A stretch of 34,855 nucleotides of DNA from Acidimicrobiaceae bacterium. GTDB taxonomy: Bacteria; Actinomycetota; Acidimicrobiia; Acidimicrobiales; Ilumatobacteraceae. Position numbers and translations under genes: made by a program. The stretch covers positions 1-34,855 of the forward strand of contig CANFGT010000014.1 of the NCBI GenBank assembly GCA_947446815.1. Reading direction: 5' to 3'. The notes beneath the pieces were generated by a model, which saw only the letters and a list, made by a program, of their open reading frames with translations, did no database searches and was not told the DNA's origin. Below are positions 6,612-15,493 of the stretch, piece after piece (the first letter of the stretch is position 1; each line of letters begins with the position of its first letter).

Positions 6612-8039
6612 ATGACCACATACGACAAGATCTATATCAACGGCCAATGGGTCGCATCAGAAGGCACAAAGACAATCTCGGTGTTTGACTCGATCACCGA
6701 GCAAGTAATGGCCACGATTCCTGAAGGAACAGCAGGCGACGTCAATAAGGCTGCTGCAGCCGCAAAGGCCGCCTTTGCTTCCTGGAGCACCTTGCCAAAG
6801 GCAGACCGTGCGAAGTACTTGAACGCCATTGCGGCAGCACTCGGTGCACGCATGGACGAAATTGCTTCCGCCATCTCGCGTGAAACAGGCATGGCCAAGC
6901 CACTGTCCAACATGATTCAGGTGGGCATCCCCATGAACTCATTCGCACAAGCCGCAGCGCTTGCAGAGTCATTCGACTTTGAGAAGCAAATTGGTAGCTC
7001 ACTCGTTGTTCGCGAGCCGATCGGCGTCGTTGGTTGCATCACACCATGGAACTACCCGTTGCACCAGATTGCTGCCAAGGTTGCATTTGCAATGGCCGCT
7101 GGTTGCACCGTTGTCTTGAAGCCAAGTGAAGTTGCACCCGTCGATGCATTCATGCTTGCCGAGATCATCCACGAAGCTGGCCTGCCTACAGGTGTGTTCA
7201 ACCTCGTGACAGGAACTGGTCCTGTTGTTGGTGAAGCAATCTCCGCTAGCGCCGACATCGACATGGTCTCTTTCACCGGTTCAACGCGCGCCGGCAAGAT
7301 GGTGATGAAGACCAGTGCCGACACCGTGAAAAAAGTTGCACTCGAGCTTGGCGGCAAGAGTGCCAACATCATTTGCGAAGACCTCGATGCCGAGACATTC
7401 GCCAAGGCCATCATGGGTGGAACTGGTCAAGCATTTTTGAACAGCGGACAGACATGTTCACTTCTCAGCCGCATGCTGGTGCCACGTTCACGACTTGCCG
7501 AAGCAGAAGGCCTCGCCGCCGCAGTTGCCAATGGCATCAAAGTGGGCGATCCATTCGCAGAAGGCACCAACGTTGGTCCACTTGCATCCGCAGCACAGCG
7601 TGATCGCGTGACGGGATTCATCAATAAGGGCATCGAAGAAGGCGCAAAACTCATTGCTGGTGGCGCTGGTACACCTGAAGGTTTGGAGACGGGCTACTAC
7701 GTCAAGCCCACCGTGTTCTCTGAAGTCACCAACAACATGACGATTGCACAGGAAGAAATCTTTGGACCTGTTCTTTCCATCATCCCGTACGACGGCATCG
7801 ACAACGCAGTGGACATCGCCAATGACTCGCCATACGGCTTGGCCGGAGCAGTATTCGCAGCCGATAAGGAAACCGGCATCGCGATTGCACGTCGTATCCG
7901 TACCGGTCAGGTCACAGTCAACGGTGGAGCATTCAACCCGAATGCTCCGTTTGGCGGCTACAAGCAGTCCGGTGTTGGACGCGAACTTGGCGTCTACGGT
8001 TTCGAAGAATTCCTCGAAATCAAGAGCCTTCAGCTCTAA
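6612..8039 (+). CDS. NAD(P)-dependent aldehyde dehydrogenase
   Basis: A 475-residue cytosolic enzyme oxidising an aldehyde to its acid. All family landmarks are present: N147 in TPWNYP, K170 in VLKPSE, the FTGST cofactor turn (221-225), general base E245 in LELGGKS and catalytic C282 in NSGQTCS. The length is that of the ALDH superfamily. The start is secure (GGAGGG six bases before ATG). It is monocistronic: the upstream gene is divergent and a strong stem-loop follows the stop. The sequence style resembles broad aldehyde dehydrogenases of actinobacteria acting on aliphatic or aromatic aldehydes; the exact substrate is not predictable. Confidence 0.95.
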   Translation: MTTYDKIYINGQWVASEGTKTISVFDSITEQVMATIPEGTAGDVNKAAAAAKAAFASWSTLPKADRAKYLNAIAAALGARMDEIASAISRETGMAKPLSNMIQVGIPMNSFAQAAALAESFDFEKQIGSSLVVREPIGVVGCITPWNYPLHQIAAKVAFAMAAGCTVVLKPSEVAPVDAFMLAEIIHEAGLPTGVFNLVTGTGPVVGEAISASADIDMVSFTGSTRAGKMVMKTSADTVKKVALELGGKSANIICEDLDAETFAKAIMGGTGQAFLNSGQTCSLLSRMLVPRSRLAEAEGLAAAVANGIKVGDPFAEGTNVGPLASAAQRDRVTGFINKGIEEGAKLIAGGAGTPEGLETGYYVKPTVFSEVTNNMTIAQEEIFGPVLSIIPYDGIDNAVDIANDSPYGLAGAVFAADKETGIAIARRIRTGQVTVNGGAFNPNAPFGGYKQSGVGRELGVYGFEEFLEIKSLQL

Positions 8040-8053
8040 AACATCCTTTACTT

Positions 8054-8087
8054 AATGGCCCGTCCCGCTGGGGGCAGGCCATTTTGT
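8054..8087 (+). terminator. Intrinsic terminator after aldehyde dehydrogenase
   Basis: AATGGCC (8054-8060) pairs with GGCCATT (8077-8083); inside, TCCC pairs with GGGG around GCTG. The stem is followed by TTGTATTTG. It lies 14 nt after the stop codon. Confidence 0.75.
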
Positions 8088-8121
8088 ATTTGTCCATCAA
8101 ATCAAAAGAGACATCAATACT

Positions 8122-8127
8122 TAGACT
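8122..8127 (+). promoter_or_regulatory. Candidate -10 for leaderless transcript
   Basis: TAGACT ends nine bases before ATG 8137, so the message would start at or within a base or two of the start codon. There is no Shine-Dalgarno and no clear -35. Confidence 0.4.
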
Positions 8128-8136
8128 TTCAGCATC

Positions 8137-9696
8137 ATGCTGTGGCGCAGAACTCTTCCATCACGACACGCCACCATGCGACTGGTACTCGTTTTTCTGC
8201 TTCTTTCTGTCATTTCAATAAGAACATCGCCACACATCGCTGCCGCTGAGTCCGTCACGCCAGCACCCGCCACAAATGTCTTGTTCATCGTTCTCGATGA
8301 AGCACCGTTGTTTCCGTTGTTAAAAACAGATGGCACCATCAATAGAGATCGCTACCCCGGCTTCGCATCATTGGCTGACAACAGCACTTGGTATCGCAAT
8401 ATGGTAGGGACAGCGCAGCGCACCACGGAAGCAGTTCCATCCATCCTTGATGGCAAATGGCCAACGTTTAAGAACTATCCATATCTCAAAGATCATCCGA
8501 ATAATCTCTTCACGCTCATGCGCGGACACAAAGAGTTAGACGTCTATCAAGCCATAACGAATCTTTGTCCAAAAAATACTTGTGACAACGCGCCACCGCG
8601 TGATGATAGGAAACTGTTGTTGCAAGTGAAGGCGCTACAAAACGTCACTGACCGTGCCACAACTTCTGAAACTCCCTCATTGCATTTCGCACACGTCCTA
8701 CTACCTCATCGCCCATGGGGACTGACACCTGATCTTCGTTATATGCCTGATGTTTTGGAATATCCAGACCCACGAAGCGAGTCCCTTGTCGACAGACGCC
8801 GCGACAATTACCAGTCAATGCTTCGCCAATACGTTGCCACCGACACTCTCATTGGTGACCTCGTCACAAAGATGAAAGCTTCGCCCAATTGGGACAACAC
8901 AATGATTGTGGTGACAGCCGACCACGGAATCACATTTGAGCCAGGAAAGTCCTACCGAGACACCATTGATGTCAATAGTCCAGGAACCTTGGACGATATT
9001 TATCGCATTCCTCTCTTCATCAAATACCCCAACCAATCAATATCGGCTGTCAACGACTGCACAGCTTCTTCGGTTGATATCTTGCCGACGGTGATGGCAG
9101 TCACGTCAATAACGCCATCTTGGAAAACGGATGGCAAAAATCTCTCCACTCTGTGCCCATCACGACCGTCACGCACTATTCGTTGGCCACTTGGTAGCTA
9201 TGAACTCACGACTTCTTTTGCCTCGCTTCTGAAGCGCGTGAAGTATTACAACCAATGGATCTCGGCCGATACTGATGTTGATGGCATCTATCGAAGTGCA
9301 CGCAGTGGCTCTCTCATCGGAACCAACGCGCCGGAAGCAGCTCCAGCCAACAAGAACATTTCGTGGCGACTCAATCTTTCGAAGAATTACCAAAATATTG
9401 GGTCGGGACGTCTATCTCCAGTTCCGGCACGGGCATCTGGTCTTCTCTATGTGAAGAAAACAGTGTGCACAAAGTGCGAGGCGCTGATTGCGGTCAATGG
9501 CGTCTTCGCGGGCGTCGTTTCTGAAATAACAGAAATGAAAGCGGCTCGCGTGGGGCAATATTTCTCAAGCTCACTTCTCACACGCGTGATGCAACCTGGT
9601 GCGACGACGGTCGACATGTGGATAGCCGATTGGAAGACTGCACAGCCCACTTTTACCTTCGTCGGTCCGGCTCGAAATATTTCGCCGGGCACATAG
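8137..9696 (+). CDS. Secreted alkaline-phosphatase-superfamily (sulfatase-like) hydrolase, copy 1
   Basis: A 519-residue protein with an N-terminal signal sequence (hydrophobic 15-29, cleavage likely after AAA near 37). The fold is that of the sulfatase/phosphoglycerol-transferase branch: metal aspartate D54 in IVLDEAP, nucleophile region TAQRTTEAVPSILDG (92-106), and TADHG with D262 and H263. The position where sulfatases carry Cys/Ser of C/S-X-P/A-X-R is replaced by a Thr-containing segment like that of phosphoglycerol transferases, so a formylglycine sulfatase is unlikely. Relatives in actinobacteria that I recall carry N-terminal membrane helices; here only a signal peptide is present. 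A C-terminal beta-rich part carries CTKC and AVNG. ATG 8176 is an alternative start. The substrate (phosphate, phosphodiester or sulfate ester at the envelope) is unknown. Confidence 0.85.
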   Translation: MLWRRTLPSRHATMRLVLVFLLLSVISIRTSPHIAAAESVTPAPATNVLFIVLDEAPLFPLLKTDGTINRDRYPGFASLADNSTWYRNMVGTAQRTTEAVPSILDGKWPTFKNYPYLKDHPNNLFTLMRGHKELDVYQAITNLCPKNTCDNAPPRDDRKLLLQVKALQNVTDRATTSETPSLHFAHVLLPHRPWGLTPDLRYMPDVLEYPDPRSESLVDRRRDNYQSMLRQYVATDTLIGDLVTKMKASPNWDNTMIVVTADHGITFEPGKSYRDTIDVNSPGTLDDIYRIPLFIKYPNQSISAVNDCTASSVDILPTVMAVTSITPSWKTDGKNLSTLCPSRPSRTIRWPLGSYELTTSFASLLKRVKYYNQWISADTDVDGIYRSARSGSLIGTNAPEAAPANKNISWRLNLSKNYQNIGSGRLSPVPARASGLLYVKKTVCTKCEALIAVNGVFAGVVSEITEMKAARVGQYFSSSLLTRVMQPGATTVDMWIADWKTAQPTFTFVGPARNISPGT

Positions 9697-9789
9697 TGGC
9701 GAGCGTTGCATCCCATTGCAATGAATTCTTTATCGCCAAAATGACCTAAGGTCTCTTCTACCCCCCCAAGGCATTACCGATAGGACGCC

Positions 9790-11325
9790 GTGGGAACTTC
9801 ACCACTATCTCGATTACGTCTTCGTACGAGTCTGTTCTGCTGTGCATCGATGCTATTCAGCATTTGGGGGGGACATCAAGGGCACGCGTCTGCCACAGTC
9901 GCACCAACATCAAGCGACATCAACGTCGTAATGATTGTTCTTGACGAGGCACCTCTGTTCCCAATGCTCAAGACCGATGGGACAATCAACAGAGCCAGAT
10001 ACCCAGGATTTGCGTCCCTTGCAGACAACAGCACTTGGTACCGCAACATGGTGGGAACTGCACAACGGACAACGGAAGCGGTACCAGCAATCCTGGATGG
10101 CAAGTGGCCCACCTTCAATAGATACCCCACCGCGAAAGATCATCCGAACAATCTCTTTACCTATATGAATGGGACGAAAGAATTGGATGTGTACCAAGCA
10201 ATCACCAGCTTGTGTCCAAAAAAGATATGTCGCAATGCGCCAGGCGAATCGGGCCGCATGTTGTACAAGCAGGTCTTGCGGATGGAAGAAATTACTCAAC
10301 GAGCGACTATTTCCGCTACTCCCACTCTTCACTTTGCGCATGTCCTTCTTCCGCATCGACCGTGGGGACTCGCTCCCGATCTACGCCTTTCTCCGGACAT
10401 TGAAAAGTATCCCGACCACCGCAGTGAACGACTCGTTGATCGTCGACGAGATAATTACCAGTCAATGTTGCGCCAATACGTTGCCACTGATGTTCTCATC
10501 GGTGATCTGGTTGCAAAACTGAAAGCATCTCCCAATTGGGATAAAACAATGTTGATCGTGACGGCCGACCACGGCATCACCTTTGAACCTGGAAAGTCGT
10601 ATCGCGATCACATCGATGTGAACAGCCCAGGAACACTTGAAGACATTTATCGTGTGCCGCTCTTTATCAAGTATCCACAGCAAGTCGGCGCTTCATCCAA
10701 CGATTGCACTGCGTCATCTATTGATATCTTGCCCACCATCATCGCGGCTAATGGTGTGCCTTCGGGGTGGACAACCCAGGGAGCTGATTTACACACCAAG
10801 TGCACGCACCGCTCTTCACGCACTATCCGATGGCCTCAAGGTACGTACGAATTGAAAACAAAGTTCTCGTCGATCGTCAAACGTGTGAAGTATTACGACA
10901 ACTGGATTACAGCCAATGGAAACGTGGACGACATTTACAGATCCGGACTTAGCGGTTCATTGCTTGGAGATGCAGTTCCCGCTTCTGCGAAACACAAGAA
11001 CGGTGTGACCTGGCATCTGAACGGTGCACGAAATTACCAAGCGATTGCAGTCGGTCTTCTGGCCCCGGTACCGACTCGCGCATCAGGAACGCTCCGCACA
11101 GAAAGCAAAATCTGCGCAAAATGCGAAGGACTGATTGCTGTCAATGGTCGTTTCGTAGCGGTGTTACCAGAACTTGCAGGAATGACTCCACAGATCGGGG
11201 CGTTGCCTTTCTCCGGCAGTTTGATGTCCAGGCTCATGGGCCCGGGCGCTAACAACATTGAGTTGTGGGTCGCCGACTGGACCACTAGTAAACCCACGCT
11301 CTCTTTGGTCGGTGAGCCCACATAA
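9790..11325 (+). CDS. Secreted alkaline-phosphatase-superfamily (sulfatase-like) hydrolase, copy 2
   Basis: A 511-residue tandem paralogue of the preceding gene. In the 59 residues from LDEAP through GKWPTF only three differ between the copies, and similarity extends over the full length, including TADHGI, the DNYQSMLRQYVATD segment and the CXXC near the C-terminus (CAKCEG). The metal aspartate is D52 and the Thr-rich nucleophile region spans 90-104. The signal peptide differs in sequence, as expected after older duplication. GTG 9790 is used; there is no Shine-Dalgarno, and TAAGGT at 9747-9752 or the segment near 9775 may hold its promoter. The 93-nt gap from copy 1 contains TTGCA/TGCAA around six bases, a weak hairpin. 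Confidence 0.85.
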   Translation: MGTSPLSRLRLRTSLFCCASMLFSIWGGHQGHASATVAPTSSDINVVMIVLDEAPLFPMLKTDGTINRARYPGFASLADNSTWYRNMVGTAQRTTEAVPAILDGKWPTFNRYPTAKDHPNNLFTYMNGTKELDVYQAITSLCPKKICRNAPGESGRMLYKQVLRMEEITQRATISATPTLHFAHVLLPHRPWGLAPDLRLSPDIEKYPDHRSERLVDRRRDNYQSMLRQYVATDVLIGDLVAKLKASPNWDKTMLIVTADHGITFEPGKSYRDHIDVNSPGTLEDIYRVPLFIKYPQQVGASSNDCTASSIDILPTIIAANGVPSGWTTQGADLHTKCTHRSSRTIRWPQGTYELKTKFSSIVKRVKYYDNWITANGNVDDIYRSGLSGSLLGDAVPASAKHKNGVTWHLNGARNYQAIAVGLLAPVPTRASGTLRTESKICAKCEGLIAVNGRFVAVLPELAGMTPQIGALPFSGSLMSRLMGPGANNIELWVADWTTSKPTLSLVGEPT

Positions 11326-11336
11326 AGCGTGTGTTC

Positions 11337-11342
11337 TAGTGT
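11337..11342 (+). promoter_or_regulatory. Candidate -10 for leaderless acyl-CoA dehydrogenase message
   Basis: TAGTGT ends seven bases before ATG 11350. It is the same hexamer and nearly the same spacing as at 17611. No -35 is apparent. Confidence 0.4.
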
Positions 11343-11349
11343 CTTTCGC

Positions 11350-12492
11350 ATGACGGATTCATTTGGTGACGAGGTCAATCAGTTCTTCGAACAATTACCC
11401 AATATTCTTGAAGATGCCGGAGAGAACCACCTCGCCCGTGCTCGTGCATGGCGACGAGCATTGTCGGATGCAGGGCTCGCAGGATTCGGCATACCCACGG
11501 AATACGGCGGACGACTAACACCGACTGACGGCTCTCGTCAATTACAGAAATTGGCTCAAGGTCGTGTTCCACCTGAGGAAAGTACATTTGGAATTGGTCT
11601 ACACATGGCCGTCCCCACTCTTCTTCAATACGGATCAGAGGAATTGAAGAAGCGATTCATACCCACCGCATTAAGTGGTGAAGAAATCTGGTGCCAGTTG
11701 TATTCCGAGCCTGGTGCCGGAAGCGATCTTCCCTCACTAACGACGCGTGCCGTTTTGGACGGTGACGAATGGGTGGTGAATGGCCAAAAAGTGTGGACTT
11801 CTGGCGCACATCACTCAGACCTCGGCATTCTTCTTGCACGAACCGGAGAAGAGGCTGGCAAGTCGGGCATCACAATGATGGTGATGCCGATGCACCAACC
11901 CGGTGTCGACGTGCGGCCATTGCGGCAGATGACAGGAGATGCTGAATTCAACGAAGTCTTCTTCACCGATGCGCGAATTCCACGCGATTGGGTGGTCGGT
12001 GAAATCAATGATGGATGGCGCGCAGCAACCCAATTACTTGCACACGAAAGAACATCTCTTGGAGCCGGCAGCGATGATGGTGTGAGAAAGGCCTCTGGTT
12101 CTGCAGCACTTCCGTTTCATTTTCTGCAATCGTTGGCAGAGAACTCTGGTCATAGCAACGACATTCATATTCGCCAGGAACTTGCGCGTGCATACTCGGG
12201 CGAAATGATTATGTCGTGGCTCACACGTCGCCGAACCCATCCGAGTATCGGCAAGTTGTGGCGTACCAAACAGGCACGACATTGTGCGTTCACTCTCGCC
12301 ATGATGCGTCCCCAGTTTATTGCGCACGAGGGATCCAACGACGACCTCTTCTGGAATTATCACTTCCTCAATTCGCCGCGCATGTCCCTTGGTGGAGGTA
12401 CGGATGAAATTCAACGCAACACACTCGGAGAACGTGCACTGGGATTACCGCGCGAACCTGATCCGCAGACGCCAGTGAAGTCGAAGGACTAA
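11350..12492 (+). CDS. Acyl-CoA dehydrogenase
   Basis: A 380-residue FAD enzyme introducing a 2,3-double bond in an acyl-CoA. An N-terminal helical domain leads to the middle beta domain with the FAD/substrate motif SEPGAGSDL and KVWTSGAHHSD; the C-terminal helical domain ends with GGGTDEIQRNTLGERALGLPRE. In medium-chain enzymes the catalytic Glu stands in YEGT; here that place is GGGT, so the base must be elsewhere, as in several actinobacterial FadE groups. ATG 11350 is preferred to GTG 11329 because homology starts there and a TANNNT -10 lies just upstream. The next gene starts two bases after the stop, so the pair makes successive beta-oxidation-type steps. Confidence 0.93.
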   Translation: MTDSFGDEVNQFFEQLPNILEDAGENHLARARAWRRALSDAGLAGFGIPTEYGGRLTPTDGSRQLQKLAQGRVPPEESTFGIGLHMAVPTLLQYGSEELKKRFIPTALSGEEIWCQLYSEPGAGSDLPSLTTRAVLDGDEWVVNGQKVWTSGAHHSDLGILLARTGEEAGKSGITMMVMPMHQPGVDVRPLRQMTGDAEFNEVFFTDARIPRDWVVGEINDGWRAATQLLAHERTSLGAGSDDGVRKASGSAALPFHFLQSLAENSGHSNDIHIRQELARAYSGEMIMSWLTRRRTHPSIGKLWRTKQARHCAFTLAMMRPQFIAHEGSNDDLFWNYHFLNSPRMSLGGGTDEIQRNTLGERALGLPREPDPQTPVKSKD

Positions 12493-12494
12493 CA

Positions 12495-13181
12495 ATGGAA
12501 CACATCATCGTTAAAAACAATGACTCCGATTCATTTGCTGAGATCATTTTGAACAGACCTCATCGACGCAACGCTGTGACTGGACCCATGGTCGAAGAAA
12601 TGATTTCTGCTTTTGAGAACATCAACACAAACCCTGAAGTCAGTGTCGTTGTTCTTCGAGGCGCTGAAGGTGCGTTTTGTTCCGGTCTCGATCTCAAGGA
12701 GTTTGGAGCCGAGCCCGCACCGGAATGGAAATCGGAATTCCCGAATAGATGGCGACAACTTCACTGCCTTATTTTTGACTCACCCAAGATCATTGTCGGA
12801 GCAATCGAAGGTGCCGCTATAAATGCTGGGTCAGCGCTCGCCCTTGCTTGCGACATCTCAATTGTTGGCAACTCTTCGAAGTTGCAAGTGGGAGAGATCC
12901 AAAGAGGCATGGCCGCGCCGATGAACCTGGCATGGTTGAAGTTGCGACACAGCGAGGCTGTGGCGGCGCGTCTCACACTTCTCGGAGACCCAATCATCGG
13001 ACCCGACATTGTTTCAATGGGCATCGCTCACAATTGCGTTGACGATGCCCAAGTGGTCAGTTACGCACGTGAACTAGCCGCCCGACTTGGAAGCTTCAAC
13101 TCTGACGGCGTTCAAAAGATGAAACTCTCCTTGAGGAACTCGTACTTCGCCGGAACGGCAGAAGACTGGTTCGCTCAGTAA
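12495..13181 (+). CDS. Enoyl-CoA hydratase/isomerase family protein
   Basis: A 228-residue crotonase-fold protein. Oxyanion-hole strands are seen in FCSGLDLKEF and IEGAAINAGSALALACD. The active-site acid is probably the Glu of VGEIQRG, the place of the first catalytic Glu of hydratases. It is shorter than the usual 255-265 residues and ends soon after the segment KMKLSLRNSY, so the C-terminal trimerisation helices are reduced; no frameshift is apparent. It follows the acyl-CoA dehydrogenase by two bases and is certainly cotranscribed. Hydration of the product of that enzyme is the simplest role, but isomerase or thioesterase activity is possible. Confidence 0.9.
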   Translation: MEHIIVKNNDSDSFAEIILNRPHRRNAVTGPMVEEMISAFENINTNPEVSVVVLRGAEGAFCSGLDLKEFGAEPAPEWKSEFPNRWRQLHCLIFDSPKIIVGAIEGAAINAGSALALACDISIVGNSSKLQVGEIQRGMAAPMNLAWLKLRHSEAVAARLTLLGDPIIGPDIVSMGIAHNCVDDAQVVSYARELAARLGSFNSDGVQKMKLSLRNSYFAGTAEDWFAQ

Positions 13182-13223
13182 GCAGTCTTAGTGAGGTCAA
13201 AACCAATCACGAATTCGGGAAAA

Positions 13224-13300
13224 TGGTGGGCGTTGAGGGACTCGAACCCCCGACCCTCTCCTTGTAAGGGAGATGCTCTAGCCAACTGAGCTAAACGCCC
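13224..13300 (-). tRNA. tRNA-Val (anticodon TAC)
   Basis: On the minus strand the acceptor GGGCGTT pairs with AACGCCC, D-arm GCTCAGTTGGCTAGAGC, anticodon stem TCTCC/GGAGA with loop CTTACAA (TAC), T-arm with GTTCGAGTC. CCA is encoded at 13226-13224. It lies 43 nt from the crotonase stop, convergent with it. Confidence 0.96.
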
Positions 13301-13320
13301 GAATGTTTCGGAGGCAACAT

Positions 13321-13348
13321 CTTATAGGCCCCATAGGGCTGTTCCCAA
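13321..13348 (-). promoter_or_regulatory. Candidate promoter of tRNA-Val
   Basis: On the minus strand TTGGGA (13348-13343), a 16-base spacer and TATAAG (13326-13321) stand 20 bases before the mature tRNA 5' end. This is the best -35/-10 pair I found in the window. Confidence 0.45.
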
Positions 13349-13444
13349 TGAGGGTTCACGCCTTTACTGGGCCAAGACCCTCCGCAAGTGCACCGACTCT
13401 CGAAGCACACTTACTGCCTTTGTACGGTTTCTTCAGGGGGAAAT

Positions 13445-13789
13445 ATGAACGACAACAAAGCATTCCTAGTAGTAGATAGAGACCACAAAGTACTTTTCTG
13501 GAGCGATGAACTCGCCGAACTAACTGGACATACCGCGCAAGACATCGTGGGTGGAAATATGGACCCAATTATTCATCCGGATCTCCGAAAGATGCACTAT
13601 GCCGGGTTTGAAAGAGCATGGGACGACAACTTCGTGGCGTTAGACCAGAAAATTCCAGAGGGATTTCTAGACGTTCCAACCCATTGTAAAGACGGTGAAT
13701 ATCGGACAATGCGTATCAGAATTAGCCGTGCCAATAATTCAGCGGGCAACCTCATGGTTTTGGTCGCAAGTTTTTGTCTAATTGAATAA
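13445..13789 (+). CDS. Single-domain PAS protein
   Basis: A 114-residue cytosolic protein made of one PAS domain. The start ALVVDRDHKVLFWSDELAEL-like strand-helix (residues 6-26: FLVVDRDHKVLF and WSDELAELTGHT) and the later HPDLRKMHYAGFERAW helix and GEYRTMRIRISRA strand follow the PAS pattern. There is no kinase, GGDEF or DNA-binding part. It may sense a small ligand or redox state and act on a partner protein. ATG 13445 follows AGGGGG (13435-13440); TACGGT (13423-13428) could be its -10, putting the transcript start right at the Shine-Dalgarno. It stands alone: tRNA-Val is divergent and the nuclease gene downstream has its own promoter. Confidence 0.82.
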   Translation: MNDNKAFLVVDRDHKVLFWSDELAELTGHTAQDIVGGNMDPIIHPDLRKMHYAGFERAWDDNFVALDQKIPEGFLDVPTHCKDGEYRTMRIRISRANNSAGNLMVLVASFCLIE

Positions 13790-13790
13790 T

Positions 13791-13838
13791 TGATTGGGTA
13801 GCGCTGAAGGTTGTCTGTGATTAATTAAGCGCCAATCA
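13791..13838 (+). other. Stem-loop after PAS gene
   Basis: TGATTG (13791-13796) pairs with CAATCA (13833-13838), and GCGCT (13801-13805) pairs with AGCGC (13828-13832), enclosing a 22-base A/T-rich loop. It begins at the PAS stop codon. No T-run follows, so it is at best a weak terminator. Confidence 0.35.
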
Positions 13839-13870
13839 TCCAGCACACCACATACGACAGAGCCCCGCCT

Positions 13871-13876
13871 TACAGT
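13871..13876 (+). promoter_or_regulatory. Candidate -10 for leaderless nuclease message
   Basis: TACAGT ends six bases before ATG 13883. There is no Shine-Dalgarno and no clear -35. Confidence 0.4.
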
Positions 13877-13882
13877 GGCTAT

Positions 13883-15493
13883 ATGACCTCTGAGGCGATC
13901 CACACCGATGACAGCGGGCTGCCACTGTCAGACGTTGTTTTTTGTGTTCTCGACATTGAGACCGCGGGCGGTCGGCCCAATGGGGCAGGTATTACAGAAA
14001 TAGCAGCCGTGAAATATCAGGGCGGTTACGAAGTCGACCGACTCAATGTCCTAATCCATCCGGAATGCGAGATCCCCTCGTTCATCGTGATGCTCACTGG
14101 TATCTCCGACAGCATGGTGCGTGCGGCCCCTCCAATTCGTGAGCATCTCGCTCCCCTGCTGCAGTTCATCGGTGATTCCGTCCTCGTCGCTCATAATGCA
14201 CGTTTCGATATTGGCTTTATTAACGCCGCTCTCGACAGATTTGGTCAGCCACCCCTCGCCAACAAAGTCGTCGACACACTGCAACTTGCACGTCGCCTCA
14301 TTCGAAGCGAAGTTCCCAACTGCAAACTCTCCACACTGGCCGCAAGTCTCAATCTGAATCACCAACCCATTCACCGCGCGTTAGACGACGTTTTAGCAAC
14401 GGGCGATCTCTTGCACTACCTCATCGATCGCGCATCAACATTGGGCACCTTTTATCTCGATGATCTCATCGCTTTGCCCAATATTGGTAGCCACCCAGAG
14501 TCCGGCAAACTAAAACTGACAGAATCTCTACCCCGAACGTGTGGCGTGTATTTCTTTGTCGATGCACATGCAGACATTCTCTATGTCGGAAAAGCCAGCA
14601 ACCTTCGCTCGCGTGTTCGTAGTTATTTCGGCACGGGAGAATCTCGCAACAAGGTGGGCAAGCTACTCAAAATCATGCAGGGAATCCACTACATCGAAAC
14701 TCCTGACATCCTCACTGCAGAAGTTTTGGAGTCGCGCATCATCAGCCGTGCACGCCCGCGTTATAACCACGCCGGAACTCGTGCCGACAAGTACAGCTAT
14801 GTCCGCTTCACCACCGACGAAGAATGGCCGCGGCTCGTCATTACAAAAGTTCCTTCGCCAAAGGGACTCACGATTGGTCCGTTCACCACAAAGGCAATGG
14901 CACGCGACATTGTGGATGCAATTGAGTCCGTCATCCCTCTGAGTCGTTGCACCGTACGAATGGGGCGCAATTACACCGCACCTGCCGATGCCGAAGTGTG
15001 TTCCGCAGCACGATTAGGGCTTGCACAGTGCCCGTGTTCCGGCACTGCAGATCCACGGGAATATGCGCGTCTCGTTGACATCGTTTCACGAACTCTTCTC
15101 GGAGATCCAACGGAAGTCATTGCTCTCCTTGCAAAGAAAATGATTGCTCATTCCGAAGCGCAGAGATTTGAAGATGCTGCATACATCCGAGATCGAATTG
15201 AAAATCTACAAACAGCGCTGAAACGACAGAAACAAGCACAAAATATCTGCAACACAGGCGACCTCACAATTGAGCATGCGGGGATTATTTATGAAATTTC
15301 AAATGGCATTCTCATAAATACCCGTCGCGAAAATCAACTTTTTACACCGTTGCAAAACTCAGGAATCTCAGTCGAACATCTCACCGCTCCACCAGAATCA
15401 GCCCTCATCCATGACACGCTTGTTCGAACTGAAGCACTCAATGAAGTGATGTGTATTGCACGCTTCGTTGAGAAGAACGAACTCAGCGTCTAA
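13883..15493 (+). CDS. DEDDh exonuclease fused to UvrC-like GIY-YIG nuclease with UVR motif
   Basis: A 536-residue DNA repair protein. Residues about 18-180 are a DnaQ-like 3'-5' exonuclease: D24 and E26 in LDIET, HNARFD, and HRALDD with the DEDDh histidine. Residues about 210-300 are a GIY-YIG endonuclease like UvrC/Cho: CGVYFF, LYVGKASNLRSRVRSYF and EVLESRIISRARPRYN. Near 420-450 a UVR motif (AQRFEDAAYIRDRIENL) could contact UvrB. This fusion is widespread in actinobacteria; it probably nicks damaged DNA and trims the product. The ATG lies just after a TANNNT hexamer. Its stop overlaps by three bases the stop of a convergent gene. Confidence 0.93.
   Translation: MTSEAIHTDDSGLPLSDVVFCVLDIETAGGRPNGAGITEIAAVKYQGGYEVDRLNVLIHPECEIPSFIVMLTGISDSMVRAAPPIREHLAPLLQFIGDSVLVAHNARFDIGFINAALDRFGQPPLANKVVDTLQLARRLIRSEVPNCKLSTLAASLNLNHQPIHRALDDVLATGDLLHYLIDRASTLGTFYLDDLIALPNIGSHPESGKLKLTESLPRTCGVYFFVDAHADILYVGKASNLRSRVRSYFGTGESRNKVGKLLKIMQGIHYIETPDILTAEVLESRIISRARPRYNHAGTRADKYSYVRFTTDEEWPRLVITKVPSPKGLTIGPFTTKAMARDIVDAIESVIPLSRCTVRMGRNYTAPADAEVCSAARLGLAQCPCSGTADPREYARLVDIVSRTLLGDPTEVIALLAKKMIAHSEAQRFEDAAYIRDRIENLQTALKRQKQAQNICNTGDLTIEHAGIIYEISNGILINTRRENQLFTPLQNSGISVEHLTAPPESALIHDTLVRTEALNEVMCIARFVEKNELSV

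Noticed and set aside
9706-9721. Terminator between the two sulfatase-like genes
   Set aside because: TTGCA/TGCAA gives only five pairs and no T-run.
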